Positions 1 to 9,245 of a stretch of 64,000 bases of DNA are shown piece after piece (the stretch's first letter is position 1; every line of letters begins with the position of its first letter). The position numbers were made by a program, and so were the translations under genes. Source of the DNA: Burkholderiales bacterium (GTDB lineage Bacteria > Pseudomonadota > Gammaproteobacteria > Burkholderiales > Burkholderiaceae_C); the NCBI GenBank assembly GCA_028868995.1, contig JAGWTH010000006.1, positions 1-64,000 on the forward strand. Reading direction: 5' to 3'. Below the pieces are notes generated by a model, which worked only from the letters and a program-made list of their open reading frames with translations, searched no databases and had not been told where the DNA came from.

Positions 1-1
1 A

Positions 2-1192
<1,191 letters not shown>

Positions 1193-1197
1193 TGGCG

Positions 1198-1509
1198 ATG
1201 GCCCAGCAGAAGATCCGCATCCGCCTCAAGGCCTTCGATTACAAGCTGATCGACCAGTCCGCCGCCGAGATCGTCGACACCGCCAAGCGCACCGGCGCCA
1301 TCGTCAAGGGCCCCGTGCCCCTGCCGACGCGCATGAAGCGCTTCGACATCCTGCGTTCGCCGCACGTCAACAAGTCGAGCCGCGACCAGTTCGAGATCCG
1401 CACCCACCAGCGCCTGATGGACATCGTCGACCCGACCGACAAGACGGTCGACGCCCTGATGAAGCTGGATCTGCCGGCCGGCGTGGACGTCGAGATCAAG
1501 CTGCAGTAA
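1198..1509 (+). CDS. rpsJ: 30S ribosomal protein S10
   Basis: S10 is a 30S head protein and, as NusE, also a partner of NusB in transcription antitermination. The 103-residue protein shows the typical [15 protein letters not shown] start and the conserved [19 protein letters not shown] segment. Two in-frame ATGs exist, at 1192 and 1198. I chose 1198 because the GGAG at 1186-1189 then sits 8 bases upstream and the length matches the family. The Shine-Dalgarno sequence lies inside the end of tuf, which supports translational linkage. A hairpin follows the stop, so S10 is transcribed with tuf rather than with the other S10-operon proteins. Confidence 0.97.
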   Translation: MAQQKIRIRLKAFDYKLIDQSAAEIVDTAKRTGAIVKGPVPLPTRMKRFDILRSPHVNKSSRDQFEIRTHQRLMDIVDPTDKTVDALMKLDLPAGVDVEIKLQ

Positions 1510-1530
1510 CCCTGCCGCCGCGGTCTCCCC

Positions 1531-1560
1531 GAAAGGGCCACCTCCGGGTGGCCCTTTCCT
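1531..1560 (+). terminator. Hairpin after rpsJ
   Basis: A perfect 12-bp stem (1531-1542 with 1547-1558) closes on the 4-base loop TCCG, about 20 bases after the rpsJ stop. The stem ends in TTTCC but has no longer T run, so it may be a weak or attenuating terminator. It separates the tuf-rpsJ unit from the promoter in front of rplC. Confidence 0.7.
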
Positions 1561-1563
1561 TGC

Positions 1564-1593
1564 TTGGCAAGTTCGCGGGAAGGCTGCTACAAT
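1564..1593 (+). promoter_or_regulatory. Sigma-70 promoter ahead of rplC (S10 operon)
   Basis: TTGGCA at 1564-1569 (-35) and TACAAT at 1588-1593 (-10) are separated by 18 bases. A TG one base before the -10 gives an extended -10. This is one of the best promoter matches in this GC-rich window. It implies a leader of about 105 bases before rplC, from roughly 1600 to 1704, which could hold a ribosomal-protein feedback site. I could not identify a specific L4-type leader fold. Confidence 0.75.
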
Positions 1594-1704
1594 TGCCGGC
1601 TTCGCGTGCCTTTCGGGGCGGGCGAAGCCTTTATCAACCCTCTTTCGTATCCCAAACGCGCAGGCCAATTGCAGCAGGCGCGGCGAAAGCAACGGAGTAA
1701 CAAC

Positions 1705-2397
1705 ATGAGTCTGAGCAGCCTCGGGTTGCTGGGCCGCAAGGTGGGCATGATGCGCCTGTTCACCGATGACGGGGATGCCGTTCCCGTCACGGTGCTGGAC
1801 GTGTCCAACAACCGCGTGACCCAGGTCAAGAACCAGGACAAGGACGGCTACGTGGCGCTGCAGGTCACGTTCGGCCAGCGCCGGGCCTCCCGCGTCACCA
1901 AGCCGCTCGCCGGCCACCTCGCCAAGGCGGGTGTCGAGTCCGGTGAAATCATCCGTGAATTCCGCGTCGACGCCGACACCGCGGGCAAGTACGCCCCCGG
2001 CAAGACCGTTCCGGTGCAGGACGTGTTCGCCGCCGGCCAGCTGGTCGACGTGCAGGGCACCTCGATCGGCAAGGGCTTCACCGGCACGATCAAGCGCCAC
2101 AACTTCAGCTCGCAGCGCGCCTCCCACGGCAACTCCCGCTCGCACAACGTCCCCGGCTCCATCTCGATGGCGCAGGACCCGGGCCGCGTGTTCCCGGGCA
2201 AGCGCATGTCGGGCCACCTGGGCGACGTCACCACCACCGTGCAGAACCTCGACGTGGTCCGCGTCGACGAGACTCGCGGCCTGCTGATGGTCAAGGGTGC
2301 CGTCCCCGGCGCCAAGAACGGCTTCGTGACCGTGCGCCTGGCCGCCAAGGGCCAGCCCAAGCCGGTGGCGCCCGCCGCCGAGAAGGGGAAGAAGTAA
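1705..2397 (+). CDS. rplC: 50S ribosomal protein L3
   Basis: L3 is an early-assembly 50S protein near the peptidyl transferase centre. The 230-residue protein carries the family landmarks [11 protein letters not shown] at the start, [13 protein letters not shown] in the middle, and the long internal loop with [27 protein letters not shown]. The ATG at 1705 follows GGAG at about 1694 and replaces a spurious upstream extension that would run through the leader. Its C-terminus has a short Lys/Pro/Ala tail. It is the first gene of a tightly packed operon, and its TAA overlaps the ATG of rplD by one base. Confidence 0.97.
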   Translation: MSLSSLGLLGRKVGMMRLFTDDGDAVPVTVLDVSNNRVTQVKNQDKDGYVALQVTFGQRRASRVTKPLAGHLAKAGVESGEIIREFRVDADTAGKYAPGKTVPVQDVFAAGQLVDVQGTSIGKGFTGTIKRHNFSSQRASHGNSRSHNVPGSISMAQDPGRVFPGKRMSGHLGDVTTTVQNLDVVRVDETRGLLMVKGAVPGAKNGFVTVRLAAKGQPKPVAPAAEKGKK

Positions 2398-3017
2398 TGC
2401 AACTCGAACTCCTGAACGAGCAGGGCCAGGCCGCGTCCAAGATCGACGCCCCCGAGACCGTGTTCGGCCGCGAATACAACGAAGCGCTGATCCACCAGAT
2501 CGTGGTGGCCTTCCAGGCCAACGCCCGCCAGGGCACCCGCGCCCAGAAGGACCGCGAGCAGGTCAAGCACTCGACCAAGAAGCCGTTCCGCCAGAAGGGC
2601 ACGGGCCGCGCCCGCGCCGGCATGACCTCCTCGCCGCTGTGGCGCGGGGGCGGCCGGATCTTCCCGAACAGCCCGGACGAGAACTTCTCCCAGAAGATCA
2701 ACAAGAAGATGTACCGCGCCGGCATGGCGTCCATCTTCTCCCAGCTGGCCCGCGACGGCCGCCTGGCGGTCGTCGACTCCCTGAAGGTCGACAGCCCCAA
2801 GACCAAGCAGCTGGCCGCCAAGTTCAAGGCCATGAACCTGGAGTCGGTGATGGTGATCGCCGATGAAGTCGATGAGAACCTGTACCTGGCCAGCCGCAAC
2901 CTGGTGAACGTGCTCGTGGTCGAGCCGCGCTACGCCGACCCGGTGAGCCTGGTGCACTACAAGAAAGTGCTCGTCACCAAGGGCGCGATCGAGAAGCTGA
3001 AGGAGATGTTCGCATGA
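2397..3017 (+). CDS. rplD: 50S ribosomal protein L4
   Basis: L4 lines the polypeptide exit tunnel and in enterobacteria also represses its own operon through the S10 leader. The 206-residue protein is of usual length. It has the conserved tunnel-loop segment, with [12 protein letters not shown] followed by [15 protein letters not shown] and SPLWRGGG, then the Rossmann-like body ending [15 protein letters not shown]. The start overlaps the rplC stop (TAATG) and the stop overlaps the rplW start (ATGA), which indicates translational coupling on both sides. Whether L4 autoregulates here is unknown, because the leader starts after rpsJ rather than before it. Confidence 0.97.
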   Translation: MQLELLNEQGQAASKIDAPETVFGREYNEALIHQIVVAFQANARQGTRAQKDREQVKHSTKKPFRQKGTGRARAGMTSSPLWRGGGRIFPNSPDENFSQKINKKMYRAGMASIFSQLARDGRLAVVDSLKVDSPKTKQLAAKFKAMNLESVMVIADEVDENLYLASRNLVNVLVVEPRYADPVSLVHYKKVLVTKGAIEKLKEMFA

Positions 3018-3346
3018 GCGCCTCGACTTCCAATGCCGCCAAGAAATTCGACGAAGGCCGCCTGATGCAGGTCCTGGTCGCCCCGATCGTCTCCGAGAAG
3101 GCGACGATGGTGGCGGACAAGTCCAACGCGGTGACCTTCAAGGTGCTGCAGGACGCCACCAAGCCCGAGATCAAGGCCGCTGTCGAACTGATGTTCAACG
3201 TGCAGGTCAAGGGCGTCTCGGTCGCCAACATCAAGGGCAAGACCAAGCGCTTTGGCCGTTCCGTCGGTCGCCGCGACAACGTGCGCAAGGCGTACGTGAC
3301 GCTGCAGCCGGGCCAGGAGCTGAACTTCTCCGGGGAGGCCGCTTAA
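3014..3346 (+). CDS. rplW: 50S ribosomal protein L23
   Basis: L23 sits at the tunnel exit and is a docking site for trigger factor and SRP. The 110-residue protein is about ten residues longer than the E. coli protein because of an N-terminal stretch rich in Ser, Ala and Asn. It then shows the family pattern [29 protein letters not shown] and the basic loop [16 protein letters not shown]. It overlaps rplD by 4 bases and is followed 2 bases later by rplB, in the standard S10 operon order. Confidence 0.97.
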   Translation: MSASTSNAAKKFDEGRLMQVLVAPIVSEKATMVADKSNAVTFKVLQDATKPEIKAAVELMFNVQVKGVSVANIKGKTKRFGRSVGRRDNVRKAYVTLQPGQELNFSGEAA

Positions 3347-3348
3347 TT

Positions 3349-4173
3349 ATGGCAGTCATCAAGATGAAGCCCACCTCGCCCGGCCAGCGCGCCGTGGTGA
3401 AGGTGTCGCGCGACCACCTCTACAAGGGTGACCCGTACGCGCCCCTGCTGGAGCCCCAGTTCCAGAAGGCCGGCCGCAACAACAACGGCCACATCACCAC
3501 CCGCCACAAGGGCGGTGGCCACAAGCACCACTACCGCGTCGTGGACTTCCGTCGCGACAAGGACGGCATCCCCGCCAAGGTGGAGCGCATCGAGTACGAC
3601 CCGAACCGCACGGCCCACATCGCTCTGCTGGTGTACGCCGACGGCGAGCGCCGCTACATCATCGCCCCCCGCGGCCTGGAAGTCGGCGCGCAGCTGGTCT
3701 CCGGCTCCGAGGCGCCGATCCGCGCCGGCAACACGCTGCCGATCCGCAACATCCCGGTGGGCTCGACGATCCACTGCATCGAGCTGCAGGCGGGCAAGGG
3801 CGCCCAGATCGCGCGTTCCGCCGGCACCTCCGCGACGCTGCTGGCGCGCGAAGGCACCTACGCCCAGGTCCGCATGCGCTCCGGTGAGGTCCGCAAGATC
3901 CACATCGAGTGCCGCGCCACCATCGGCGAGGTCGCCAACGAAGAGCACAGCCTGCGCCAGATCGGCAAGGCCGGCGTCAAGCGCCACATGGGCATCCGCC
4001 CGACGGTGCGCGGCGTCGCCATGAACCCGATCGACCACCCGCACGGTGGTGGTGAAGGCCGTACCGGCACCGGCGGCCAGCCGCGCGACCCGTGGGGCAA
4101 CCTGACCAAGGGTTACCGTACTCGCAACAACAAGCGCACGCAGACGTTCATCGTCTCGCGCCGCAAGAAGTAA
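3349..4173 (+). CDS. rplB: 50S ribosomal protein L2
   Basis: L2 is a large primary 23S rRNA-binding protein needed for subunit association and peptidyl transfer. The 274-residue protein has the N-terminal [11 protein letters not shown] region, the OB-fold with [17 protein letters not shown], and the C-terminal signature [21 protein letters not shown], which holds the conserved catalytic-region histidine. It starts 2 bases after the rplW stop and ends 12 bases before rpsS. Nothing is unusual in length or motifs. Confidence 0.98.
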   Translation: MAVIKMKPTSPGQRAVVKVSRDHLYKGDPYAPLLEPQFQKAGRNNNGHITTRHKGGGHKHHYRVVDFRRDKDGIPAKVERIEYDPNRTAHIALLVYADGERRYIIAPRGLEVGAQLVSGSEAPIRAGNTLPIRNIPVGSTIHCIELQAGKGAQIARSAGTSATLLAREGTYAQVRMRSGEVRKIHIECRATIGEVANEEHSLRQIGKAGVKRHMGIRPTVRGVAMNPIDHPHGGGEGRTGTGGQPRDPWGNLTKGYRTRNNKRTQTFIVSRRKK

Positions 4174-4185
4174 GGGGTCCGCAAC

Positions 4186-4464
4186 ATGACGCGTTCTCTC
4201 AAGAAGGGTCCGTTCGTGGACCACCACCTGGTGGCCAAGGTCGACAAGGCCGTTTCCACCAAGGACAAGAAGCCGATCAAGACCTGGTCGCGCCGCTCGA
4301 TGATCCTGCCCGATTTCATCGGCCTGACCATCGCCGTGCACAACGGCAAGCAGCACGTTCCGGTCTACATCACTGACCAGATGGTGGGCCACAAGCTGGG
4401 CGAGTTCGCCCTGACGCGCACCTTCAAGGGTCACCCCGCCGACAAAAAAGTCGTGAAGAAGTGA
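4186..4464 (+). CDS. rpsS: 30S ribosomal protein S19
   Basis: S19 forms a complex with S13 in the 30S head near the A and P sites. The 92-residue protein is of usual length, starts [15 protein letters not shown] and contains the conserved [23 protein letters not shown] segment (shown only in part as its core) and the basic end of the fold. The ATG follows AAGGGGT within a good distance. It lies between rplB and rplV in the standard order. Confidence 0.97.
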   Translation: MTRSLKKGPFVDHHLVAKVDKAVSTKDKKPIKTWSRRSMILPDFIGLTIAVHNGKQHVPVYITDQMVGHKLGEFALTRTFKGHPADKKVVKK

Positions 4465-4473
4465 GGCTGAGAA

Positions 4474-4806
4474 ATGGCTGAAACCAAAGCAGTTCTCCGC
4501 GGCGTGCGCCTGTCCGTCGACAAGGGCCGCCTCGTGGCCGACCTGATCCGCGGCAAGAAGGTGGACCAGGCCCTGAACATCCTGAACTTCACGCAGAAGA
4601 AGGGTGCCGTCATCGTCAAGAAGGTGCTGGAGTCCGCGATCGCGAACGCCGAGCACAACGACGGTGTCGACATCGACGAGCTGAAGGTCAAGACGATCTA
4701 CGTGGAACAAGGCACCGTGCTGAAGCGCTTCACCGCGCGCGCCAAGGGCCGCGGCAACCGCATCAGCAAGGGCACGTGCCACGTGTACGTGACCGTCGGG
4801 AACTGA
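4474..4806 (+). CDS. rplV: 50S ribosomal protein L22
   Basis: L22 extends a beta hairpin into the exit tunnel, where macrolide-resistance mutations occur. The 110-residue protein has the family motifs [24 protein letters not shown], cut here to its conserved core VRLSVDKGR, followed by [15 protein letters not shown] and the tunnel hairpin [16 protein letters not shown]. The hairpin contains no obvious resistance-type deletion. It is 9 bases after rpsS and 8 bases before rpsC. Confidence 0.97.
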   Translation: MAETKAVLRGVRLSVDKGRLVADLIRGKKVDQALNILNFTQKKGAVIVKKVLESAIANAEHNDGVDIDELKVKTIYVEQGTVLKRFTARAKGRGNRISKGTCHVYVTVGN

Positions 4807-4814
4807 GGAAGACT

Positions 4815-5720
4815 ATGGGACAGAAGATCCATCCGACCGGCTTCCGCCTGGCCGTCACGCGCAACTGGAACAGCCGCTGGTACGCGAACAACCGCGACTT
4901 CGGCCACATGCTGGCCGAGGACATCAAGGTCCGCGACTACCTCAAGACCAAGCTGAAGAACGCCGCGGTCTCCCGCGTGCTGATCGAGCGCCCCGCCAAG
5001 AACGCCCGCATCACCATCTACTCGGCCCGTCCGGGCGTGGTGATCGGCAAGAAGGGCGAGGACATCGAGAACCTGAAGAAGGAACTCGCGCAGCGCCTGG
5101 GCGTGCCGGTGGCGGTCAACATCGAGGAAGTGCGCAAGCCCGAAGTCGATGCCCAGCTGATCGCCGACTCGATCACCCAACAGCTGGAAAAGCGCATCAT
5201 GTTCCGCCGCGCGATGAAGCGCGCGATGCAGAACGCCATGCGCCTGGGCGCCCAGGGCATCAAGATCATGTCCTCGGGCCGCCTGAACGGCATCGAGATC
5301 GCCCGGACCGAGTGGTACCGCGAAGGCCGTGTGCCGCTGCACACCCTGCGCGCCGACATCGACTACGGCTTCTCCGAGGCCAAGACCACCTACGGCGTCA
5401 TCGGCGTCAAGGTGTGGGTCTACAAGGGCGACACCCTGGGCCGCAGCGACGTGCCGTCCCTGGACAGCACGCCGCGCCCCGAGGGCGAGGAGCGCCGTGG
5501 CCCGCGCGGCCCGCGCCGTGACGGCGACCGCCGTGGCGGCCCCGGCGGCGACCGCCGTGGTCCTGGCGTCGGCCGTGGCGGTCCCCGCCGCGACGCCGGT
5601 GCGACCAATGTCGCCCCCGCCGAGGGCGGCGACAAGCCCGCTGAAGCAACCGCAGGGGCGGAAGCCCCGAAAACTACCGTTAAGCGTGTTGCCCGCAGCA
5701 CGCCGGCCAGCAAGAGCTGA
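4815..5720 (+). CDS. rpsC: 30S ribosomal protein S3 with long Arg/Gly-rich tail
   Basis: S3 is a 30S head protein at the mRNA entry tunnel with helicase activity. The ATG at 4815 ([14 protein letters not shown]) follows GAGGAAG and replaces a 13-residue upstream extension. The type-II KH domain includes [17 protein letters not shown], and the C-terminal S3 domain ends near residue 212 ([16 protein letters not shown]). About 80 further residues form a low-complexity tail of [16 protein letters not shown] units, then an Ala/Glu/Lys stretch. The E. coli protein has 233 residues against 301 here. The tail is likely disordered and RNA-binding; its function is inferred, not shown. Confidence 0.96.
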   Translation: MGQKIHPTGFRLAVTRNWNSRWYANNRDFGHMLAEDIKVRDYLKTKLKNAAVSRVLIERPAKNARITIYSARPGVVIGKKGEDIENLKKELAQRLGVPVAVNIEEVRKPEVDAQLIADSITQQLEKRIMFRRAMKRAMQNAMRLGAQGIKIMSSGRLNGIEIARTEWYREGRVPLHTLRADIDYGFSEAKTTYGVIGVKVWVYKGDTLGRSDVPSLDSTPRPEGEERRGPRGPRRDGDRRGGPGGDRRGPGVGRGGPRRDAGATNVAPAEGGDKPAEATAGAEAPKTTVKRVARSTPASKS

Positions 5721-5742
5721 CCGACGGTAAAGGAGAGTAGAA

Positions 5743-6159
5743 ATGCTGCAACCCGCTCGTCGCAAATATCGCAAAGAGCAAAAGGGCCGTAACACCGGCG
5801 TTGCCACCACCGGCAACTCCGTGGCGTTCGGCGACTTCGGCCTGAAGTGCACCGACCGTGGCCGCCTGACGGCCCGCCAGATCGAGGCCGCGCGCCGCGC
5901 GATCTCCCGCCACGTGAAGCGCGGCGGCCGCATCTGGATCCGCGTGTTCCCGGACAAGCCGATCTCCCAGAAGCCCGCCGAGGTCCGCATGGGCAACGGC
6001 AAGGGCAACCCGGAGTACTACGTGGCCGAGATCCAGCCGGGCAAGGTTGTGTTCGAGATCGTCGGCGTGCCCGAGGAACTCGCGCGCGAAGCGTTCAAGC
6101 TGGCCGCCGCCAAGCTGCCGCTGCGCACCACGTTCGTCACCCGCATGATCGGCCAGTAA
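5743..6159 (+). CDS. rplP: 50S ribosomal protein L16
   Basis: L16 is a late-assembly 50S protein contacting the A-site tRNA elbow. The 138-residue protein has family length and opens [17 protein letters not shown], with the conserved [27 protein letters not shown] region (core motif RVFPDKPIS) and [15 protein letters not shown] strong AAAGGAG lies 8-14 bases ahead of the ATG. It sits between rpsC and rpmC, separated by 22 and 15 bases. Confidence 0.98.
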   Translation: MLQPARRKYRKEQKGRNTGVATTGNSVAFGDFGLKCTDRGRLTARQIEAARRAISRHVKRGGRIWIRVFPDKPISQKPAEVRMGNGKGNPEYYVAEIQPGKVVFEIVGVPEELAREAFKLAAAKLPLRTTFVTRMIGQ

Positions 6160-6174
6160 GAGGAGCAGAGGACC

Positions 6175-6381
6175 ATGACCGCCAAAGCCAAGGATCTCCG
6201 TTCCAAGGACGCCGCCGGCCTCGAAGCCGAAGTGAAGAGCCTGCAGAAGGCCCATTTCGGCCTGCGCATGCAGAAGGCCACGCAACAACTCAACAACACC
6301 GCCACGCTGCGCTCCACGCGCCGTGACATCGCCCGCGCCAAGACCATCCTGGCGCAAAAGCGTGCGGAATCCGCCAAGTAA
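6175..6381 (+). CDS. rpmC: 50S ribosomal protein L29
   Basis: L29 is a two-helix protein at the tunnel exit next to L23. The 68-residue protein has the family core [20 protein letters not shown] and [16 protein letters not shown]. It is about five residues longer than the E. coli protein because of the N-terminus. The ATG follows GAGGAGCAGAGG at a good spacing. It is the penultimate gene of the operon, 15 bases before rpsQ. Confidence 0.97.
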   Translation: MTAKAKDLRSKDAAGLEAEVKSLQKAHFGLRMQKATQQLNNTATLRSTRRDIARAKTILAQKRAESAK

Positions 6382-6396
6382 CCGGGAGTGAACAAC

Positions 6397-6666
6397 ATGA
6401 CGGAAGCCAAAACGTCGCTGAAGCGCACCCTGGTCGGCAAGGTGGTGAGCGACAAGCGTGCCAAGACCGTGACCGTGCTGGTCGAGCGCCGCGTCAAGCA
6501 CCCGCTGTACGGGAAGATCGTGATCAAGTCGAGCAAGTACCACGCGCACGACGAGAACGGCCAGTACCACATGGGTGACGTGATCGAGATCCAGGAGAGC
6601 AAGCCGATCTCCAAGACCAAGAACTGGATCGTGACCCGCCTGGTCGAGAAGGCCGCCGAGGTCTAA
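6397..6666 (+). CDS. rpsQ: 30S ribosomal protein S17
   Basis: S17 is a primary 16S rRNA-binding OB-fold protein of the 30S body. The 89-residue protein shows [38 protein letters not shown] and the ending KPISKTKNW. An in-frame GTG at 6388 is rejected because CGGGAG at 6383-6388 would overlap it, while the ATG at 6397 is well spaced. It is the last gene of the S10 operon. The next feature is a strong terminator rather than rplN, so the spc operon is detached at this locus. Confidence 0.97.
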   Translation: MTEAKTSLKRTLVGKVVSDKRAKTVTVLVERRVKHPLYGKIVIKSSKYHAHDENGQYHMGDVIEIQESKPISKTKNWIVTRLVEKAAEV

Positions 6667-6693
6667 ACCCTCGCTGTCCTGCAGGCAAATGCG

Positions 6694-6726
6694 AAACGGC
6701 CCACAATCGTGGGCCGTTTTTCTTTT
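6694..6726 (+). terminator. Rho-independent terminator of the S10 operon
   Basis: A perfect 11-bp stem (6694-6704 with 6709-6719) with the loop AATC is followed by a T-rich tract (TTTTTCTTTT). It lies 28 bases after the rpsQ stop and 24 bases before the peroxiredoxin ATG, so the ribosomal operon ends here. Confidence 0.92.
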
Positions 6727-6749
6727 CCCAACCCCAAGAGGAGCACCCC

Positions 6750-7256
6750 ATGATCCAGGTCGGCGACGCAATTCCCGATGTCACCCTGCAGGAATACTCC
6801 GAAGTCGAAGGCAATGGCTGCAGCATCGGCCCCAACCCGGTCAAGGTGCGCGACGCCGCCAAGGGCAAGACCATCGCCCTGTTCGCCCTGCCGGGCGCCT
6901 TCACTCCCACCTGCTCGGCCAAGCACGTGCCGGGCTACGTGGAGAAGTTCGGCGACCTGAAGGCCGCGGGCATCGACGAGATCTGGTGCGTGAGCGTCAA
7001 CGACGCCTTCGTGATGGGCGCCTGGGCGCGCGACCAGCAGACCGCCGGCAAGGTGCGCATGCTGGCCGACGGCAGCGGCGACTTCGCCAAGGCCACCGGC
7101 CTGACGCTGGACCTCACGGCCCGCGGGATGGGCCTGCGCAGCAACCGCTATTCGATGCTGGTCAAGGACGGCAAGGTGGCTTCCCTGAACGTGGAAGCCC
7201 CGGGCAAGTTCGAGGTCAGCGACGCCGGCACGATGCTGGCGCAGGCCAGGGCCTGA
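6750..7256 (+). CDS. Peroxiredoxin (Prx5-type)
   Basis: This is a thiol peroxidase that reduces peroxides through a peroxidatic cysteine. The 168-residue protein has the peroxiredoxin-5/redoxin fold: DAIPDVTL at the start, then FALPGAFTPTCSAKHVPGY, where the Cys of PTCS is peroxidatic, and the conserved WCVSVNDAFVMGAWARDQ. No glutaredoxin domain is fused. The ATG at 6750 follows AAGAGGAG. It has its own position after the S10 terminator, so it needs a promoter inside the short 6667-6749 gap or read-through. No convincing promoter is visible there. Confidence 0.93.
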   Translation: MIQVGDAIPDVTLQEYSEVEGNGCSIGPNPVKVRDAAKGKTIALFALPGAFTPTCSAKHVPGYVEKFGDLKAAGIDEIWCVSVNDAFVMGAWARDQQTAGKVRMLADGSGDFAKATGLTLDLTARGMGLRSNRYSMLVKDGKVASLNVEAPGKFEVSDAGTMLAQARA

Positions 7257-7269
7257 GCCCCCACCCCAA

Positions 7270-7290
7270 CCCTCCCCCGGCCGGGGAGGG
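7270..7290. repeat. GC-rich palindrome after the peroxiredoxin gene
   Basis: CCCTCCCC (7270-7277) pairs exactly with GGGGAGGG (7283-7290) around a 5-base centre. It lies between the convergent peroxiredoxin and acetyltransferase genes, in a sequence context (CACCCCAACCC before the arm) that resembles widespread dispersed GC-rich palindromes. It could act as a bidirectional end or mRNA-stabilising hairpin; no T run follows on the plus strand. Confidence 0.55.
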
Positions 7291-7299
7291 AGCAGGAGT

Positions 7300-7833
7300 T
7301 CAGCCCCGGCTGCTCAAGGGCGCCGGGGCGCTGTTCCAGAGGTCCGCCTTGAGGTAGTGCGCCCCCGCGATGGGGTTGTGGTAGTAGGGCGGGATGTCCT
7401 GGAAGCCGAGGTCCTCGTACAGGGCCCGGGCCGCCTCCATGTCGTCCAGGGTGTCCAGCAGCACGGAGTCATAGCCGCCGCGCCGGGCGGCATCCATCAC
7501 CGCTTCCGCCAGCTGCCGGCCGAGGCCGAAACCGCGGAATGCCTTGCGCACGTACAGCCGCTTCATCTCCGCCGCGTTCGGGTAGTCGGCGTTGTCCAGC
7601 GGACGCAGCGCGCAGCAGCCGGCCAGAGCGCCGTCCACGCGCGCGAGGAACAGGGCGCCGCGCGGAGCGGCGTAGTCGCCCGGCAGCGCCGCGAGCTCCC
7701 GCTCGAAGCCCTGGAAGCACAGGTCGACGCCGAGCCCCTCGGCGTATTCCCGGAAGATCGCGCGCGCTTCCTCGAAGTCCTGCGGCGTGTCGGGAGCGGT
7801 CAGTTCGATCCGGGGCAATGGGGCGGAGTCCAA
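7300..7833 (-). CDS. GNAT-family N-acetyltransferase
   Basis: The product is a single-domain GNAT acetyltransferase, which transfers acetyl from acetyl-CoA to an unidentified amine. The acetyl-CoA binding motif A is visible as RLYVRKAFRGFGLGRQL, with the R-x-x-G-x-G/A pattern, followed by YDSVLLDTLDDMEAARALYEDLGF and a conserved Tyr near the end. The start is uncertain. No ATG fits, and TTG at 7833 has AGGA only two bases upstream, giving 177 residues; TTG at 7818 is an alternative. It is convergent with the peroxiredoxin gene and stands alone on its strand apart from the cytochrome b561 gene upstream. The substrate is not predictable. Confidence 0.82.
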   Translation of the reverse strand: MDSAPLPRIELTAPDTPQDFEEARAIFREYAEGLGVDLCFQGFERELAALPGDYAAPRGALFLARVDGALAGCCALRPLDNADYPNAAEMKRLYVRKAFRGFGLGRQLAEAVMDAARRGGYDSVLLDTLDDMEAARALYEDLGFQDIPPYYHNPIAGAHYLKADLWNSAPAPLSSRG

Positions 7834-7895
7834 GGTCCTGGGAGCGAGTCCATGGGGCGACGATCTTAGCGCGTCGCGCCCGGCGTACGGCGACT

Positions 7896-8561
7896 TCAGC
7901 CGCCCAGACTTGCGACCCAGGCCAGGAGGGCGCCGCAGCCCGCCAGCACCGCCAGTGCCACCGCTCTCGAGACGGCGTCGTCGCGCGAGGACTTGGCCGG
8001 CGCGTCCAGTTCCTTGTCGCCCGCGAGCATGGGGCGCACCAGGTTCTGCCGCTTCTTCACCAGGTAGAAGAGCACCGCCGCCACGTGCAGCGCCACCAGC
8101 GCCACGATCAGCCACTGGCCGACCTCCTTGTGGTACCAGGTCGCCTTGAGCCCGGTGCCGTTGCTCACGAAGCGGTTGAGCGGGCCGGTGAAGGCGATCT
8201 CGTCGTCGCTCACCAGTCCGGTCCCCACCTGCGCTGCGAGCAGCAGGAGCATCGCGAACACCGAGCCCGCGCCCAGCGGGTTGTGCCCGACCAGGTGGTC
8301 GGGATGGCTGCGCCCGCCCAGGTAGCGCATCACGCTCGAAGGCCCGTAGAAGAAGGTGCGAAACTGAGACCAGTGGCCGCCGATGAAGCCCCAGACGATG
8401 CGAAAGAGCAGCAGGGTGCCCACGGCGTAGCCCAGTCGGGCGTGCCACTGCATCGTGTCCCCGCCGATGTATCCCGTGACCACCAGCCCGATCACGCAAC
8501 AAACGAGTAACCAATGGAATAAACGCGTGGGCAGGTCCCAGACGCGGACTCGGTGAGCCAT
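7896..8561 (-). CDS. Cytochrome b561-family membrane protein
   Basis: This is a di-haem b-type cytochrome of the inner membrane, a family that passes electrons between quinol or periplasmic partners and c-type cytochromes. The 221-residue protein starts MAHRVRVWDLPTRLFHWLL, with the first haem-ligand His in RLFHW. It has about four hydrophobic segments and further histidines in QWHARLGY and ALHVAAVLFY. The ATG at 8561 follows GAAGGATCC; upstream in-frame codons lack family similarity. It diverges from a c'-type cytochrome gene 163 bases away, an arrangement common for b561/c' redox pairs. Confidence 0.92.
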   Translation of the reverse strand: MAHRVRVWDLPTRLFHWLLVCCVIGLVVTGYIGGDTMQWHARLGYAVGTLLLFRIVWGFIGGHWSQFRTFFYGPSSVMRYLGGRSHPDHLVGHNPLGAGSVFAMLLLLAAQVGTGLVSDDEIAFTGPLNRFVSNGTGLKATWYHKEVGQWLIVALVALHVAAVLFYLVKKRQNLVRPMLAGDKELDAPAKSSRDDAVSRAVALAVLAGCGALLAWVASLGG

Positions 8562-8724
8562 GGAGGATCCTTCTTCTCTTCGTGTTGCGAAATTCGCCCG
8601 CGCGAACGTGCTGGCCCCGCAGAGCTTGGTAGATTCCCTGGCGGGCAAGTTCCCGGCCGGAACTTATTTCGCGCCCGGCACTCAGCCGCATTGCCTTCCC
8701 TCACTCAACCAGGAGAAACCACGC

Positions 8725-9177
8725 ATGAAGTTTGCCGTATCCGCCCTCCTCGCGGCCGCCGCCGTCACGCTCGCCGGCCCGGCGTCCGCGCAGTTCGCCA
8801 AGCCGGAGACGGCGATCAAGTACCGCCAGAGCGTCATGTTCGTCATGGCCCAGCACTTCGGCCGCATCGGCGCCATGGCCAACGGCAAGGTGCCCTATGA
8901 CGCCAAGGCGGCGATCGCCAACGCGGAGCTGGTCGCGACGATGGCCAAGCTCCCCTGGCCGGCCTTCGCGACGGACACGGAGAAGCACTCGCACGAGGTC
9001 AAGCCGGCGCTGTGGAAGGAGCCCGCGAAGTTCAAGGAGCATGCCGACAAGCTGGAAGAGACCAGCGGCAAGCTGCTGGCCGCGGCCAAGACCGAGAAGC
9101 TGGAGGACCTGAAGGCGGCCTTCGGCGAGACCGCGCGCAGTTGCAAGTCCTGCCACGACGCCTACCGCAAGGACTGA
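8725..9177 (+). CDS. Periplasmic cytochrome c' (class II)
   Basis: This is a periplasmic haem protein of the cytochrome c' family, which binds gases such as NO or serves as an electron carrier. The 150-residue precursor has an Ala-rich signal peptide cleaved near ASAQF (residues 22-24). A four-helix-bundle sequence follows, and the haem attachment site CKSCH lies near the C-terminus (140-144), as expected for class II. The ATG at 8725 follows AGGAG at a good spacing. The longer in-frame reading upstream overlaps the divergent cytochrome b561 start and is rejected. Confidence 0.93.
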   Translation: MKFAVSALLAAAAVTLAGPASAQFAKPETAIKYRQSVMFVMAQHFGRIGAMANGKVPYDAKAAIANAELVATMAKLPWPAFATDTEKHSHEVKPALWKEPAKFKEHADKLEETSGKLLAAAKTEKLEDLKAAFGETARSCKSCHDAYRKD

Positions 9178-9200
9178 GCGGCCGCCGTGCCCCCGGACGG

Positions 9201-9229
9201 AAAAAGCCCCGCGATGCGGGGCTTTTTCG
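9201..9229. terminator. Bidirectional terminator between cytochrome c' and the TlpA-like gene
   Basis: A perfect 12-bp stem, AAAAAGCCCCGC with GCGGGGCTTTTT (9201-9212 and 9216-9227), has a 3-base loop. The A and T runs at the two ends allow it to terminate transcription in both directions between these convergent genes. Confidence 0.93.
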
Positions 9230-9245
9230 TGGGGCCGGTGCGGGA

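Noticed and set aside
6388-6396. GTG as the start of rpsQ
   Set aside because: The ribosome-binding site overlaps it. The ATG at 6397 fits both spacing and family length.
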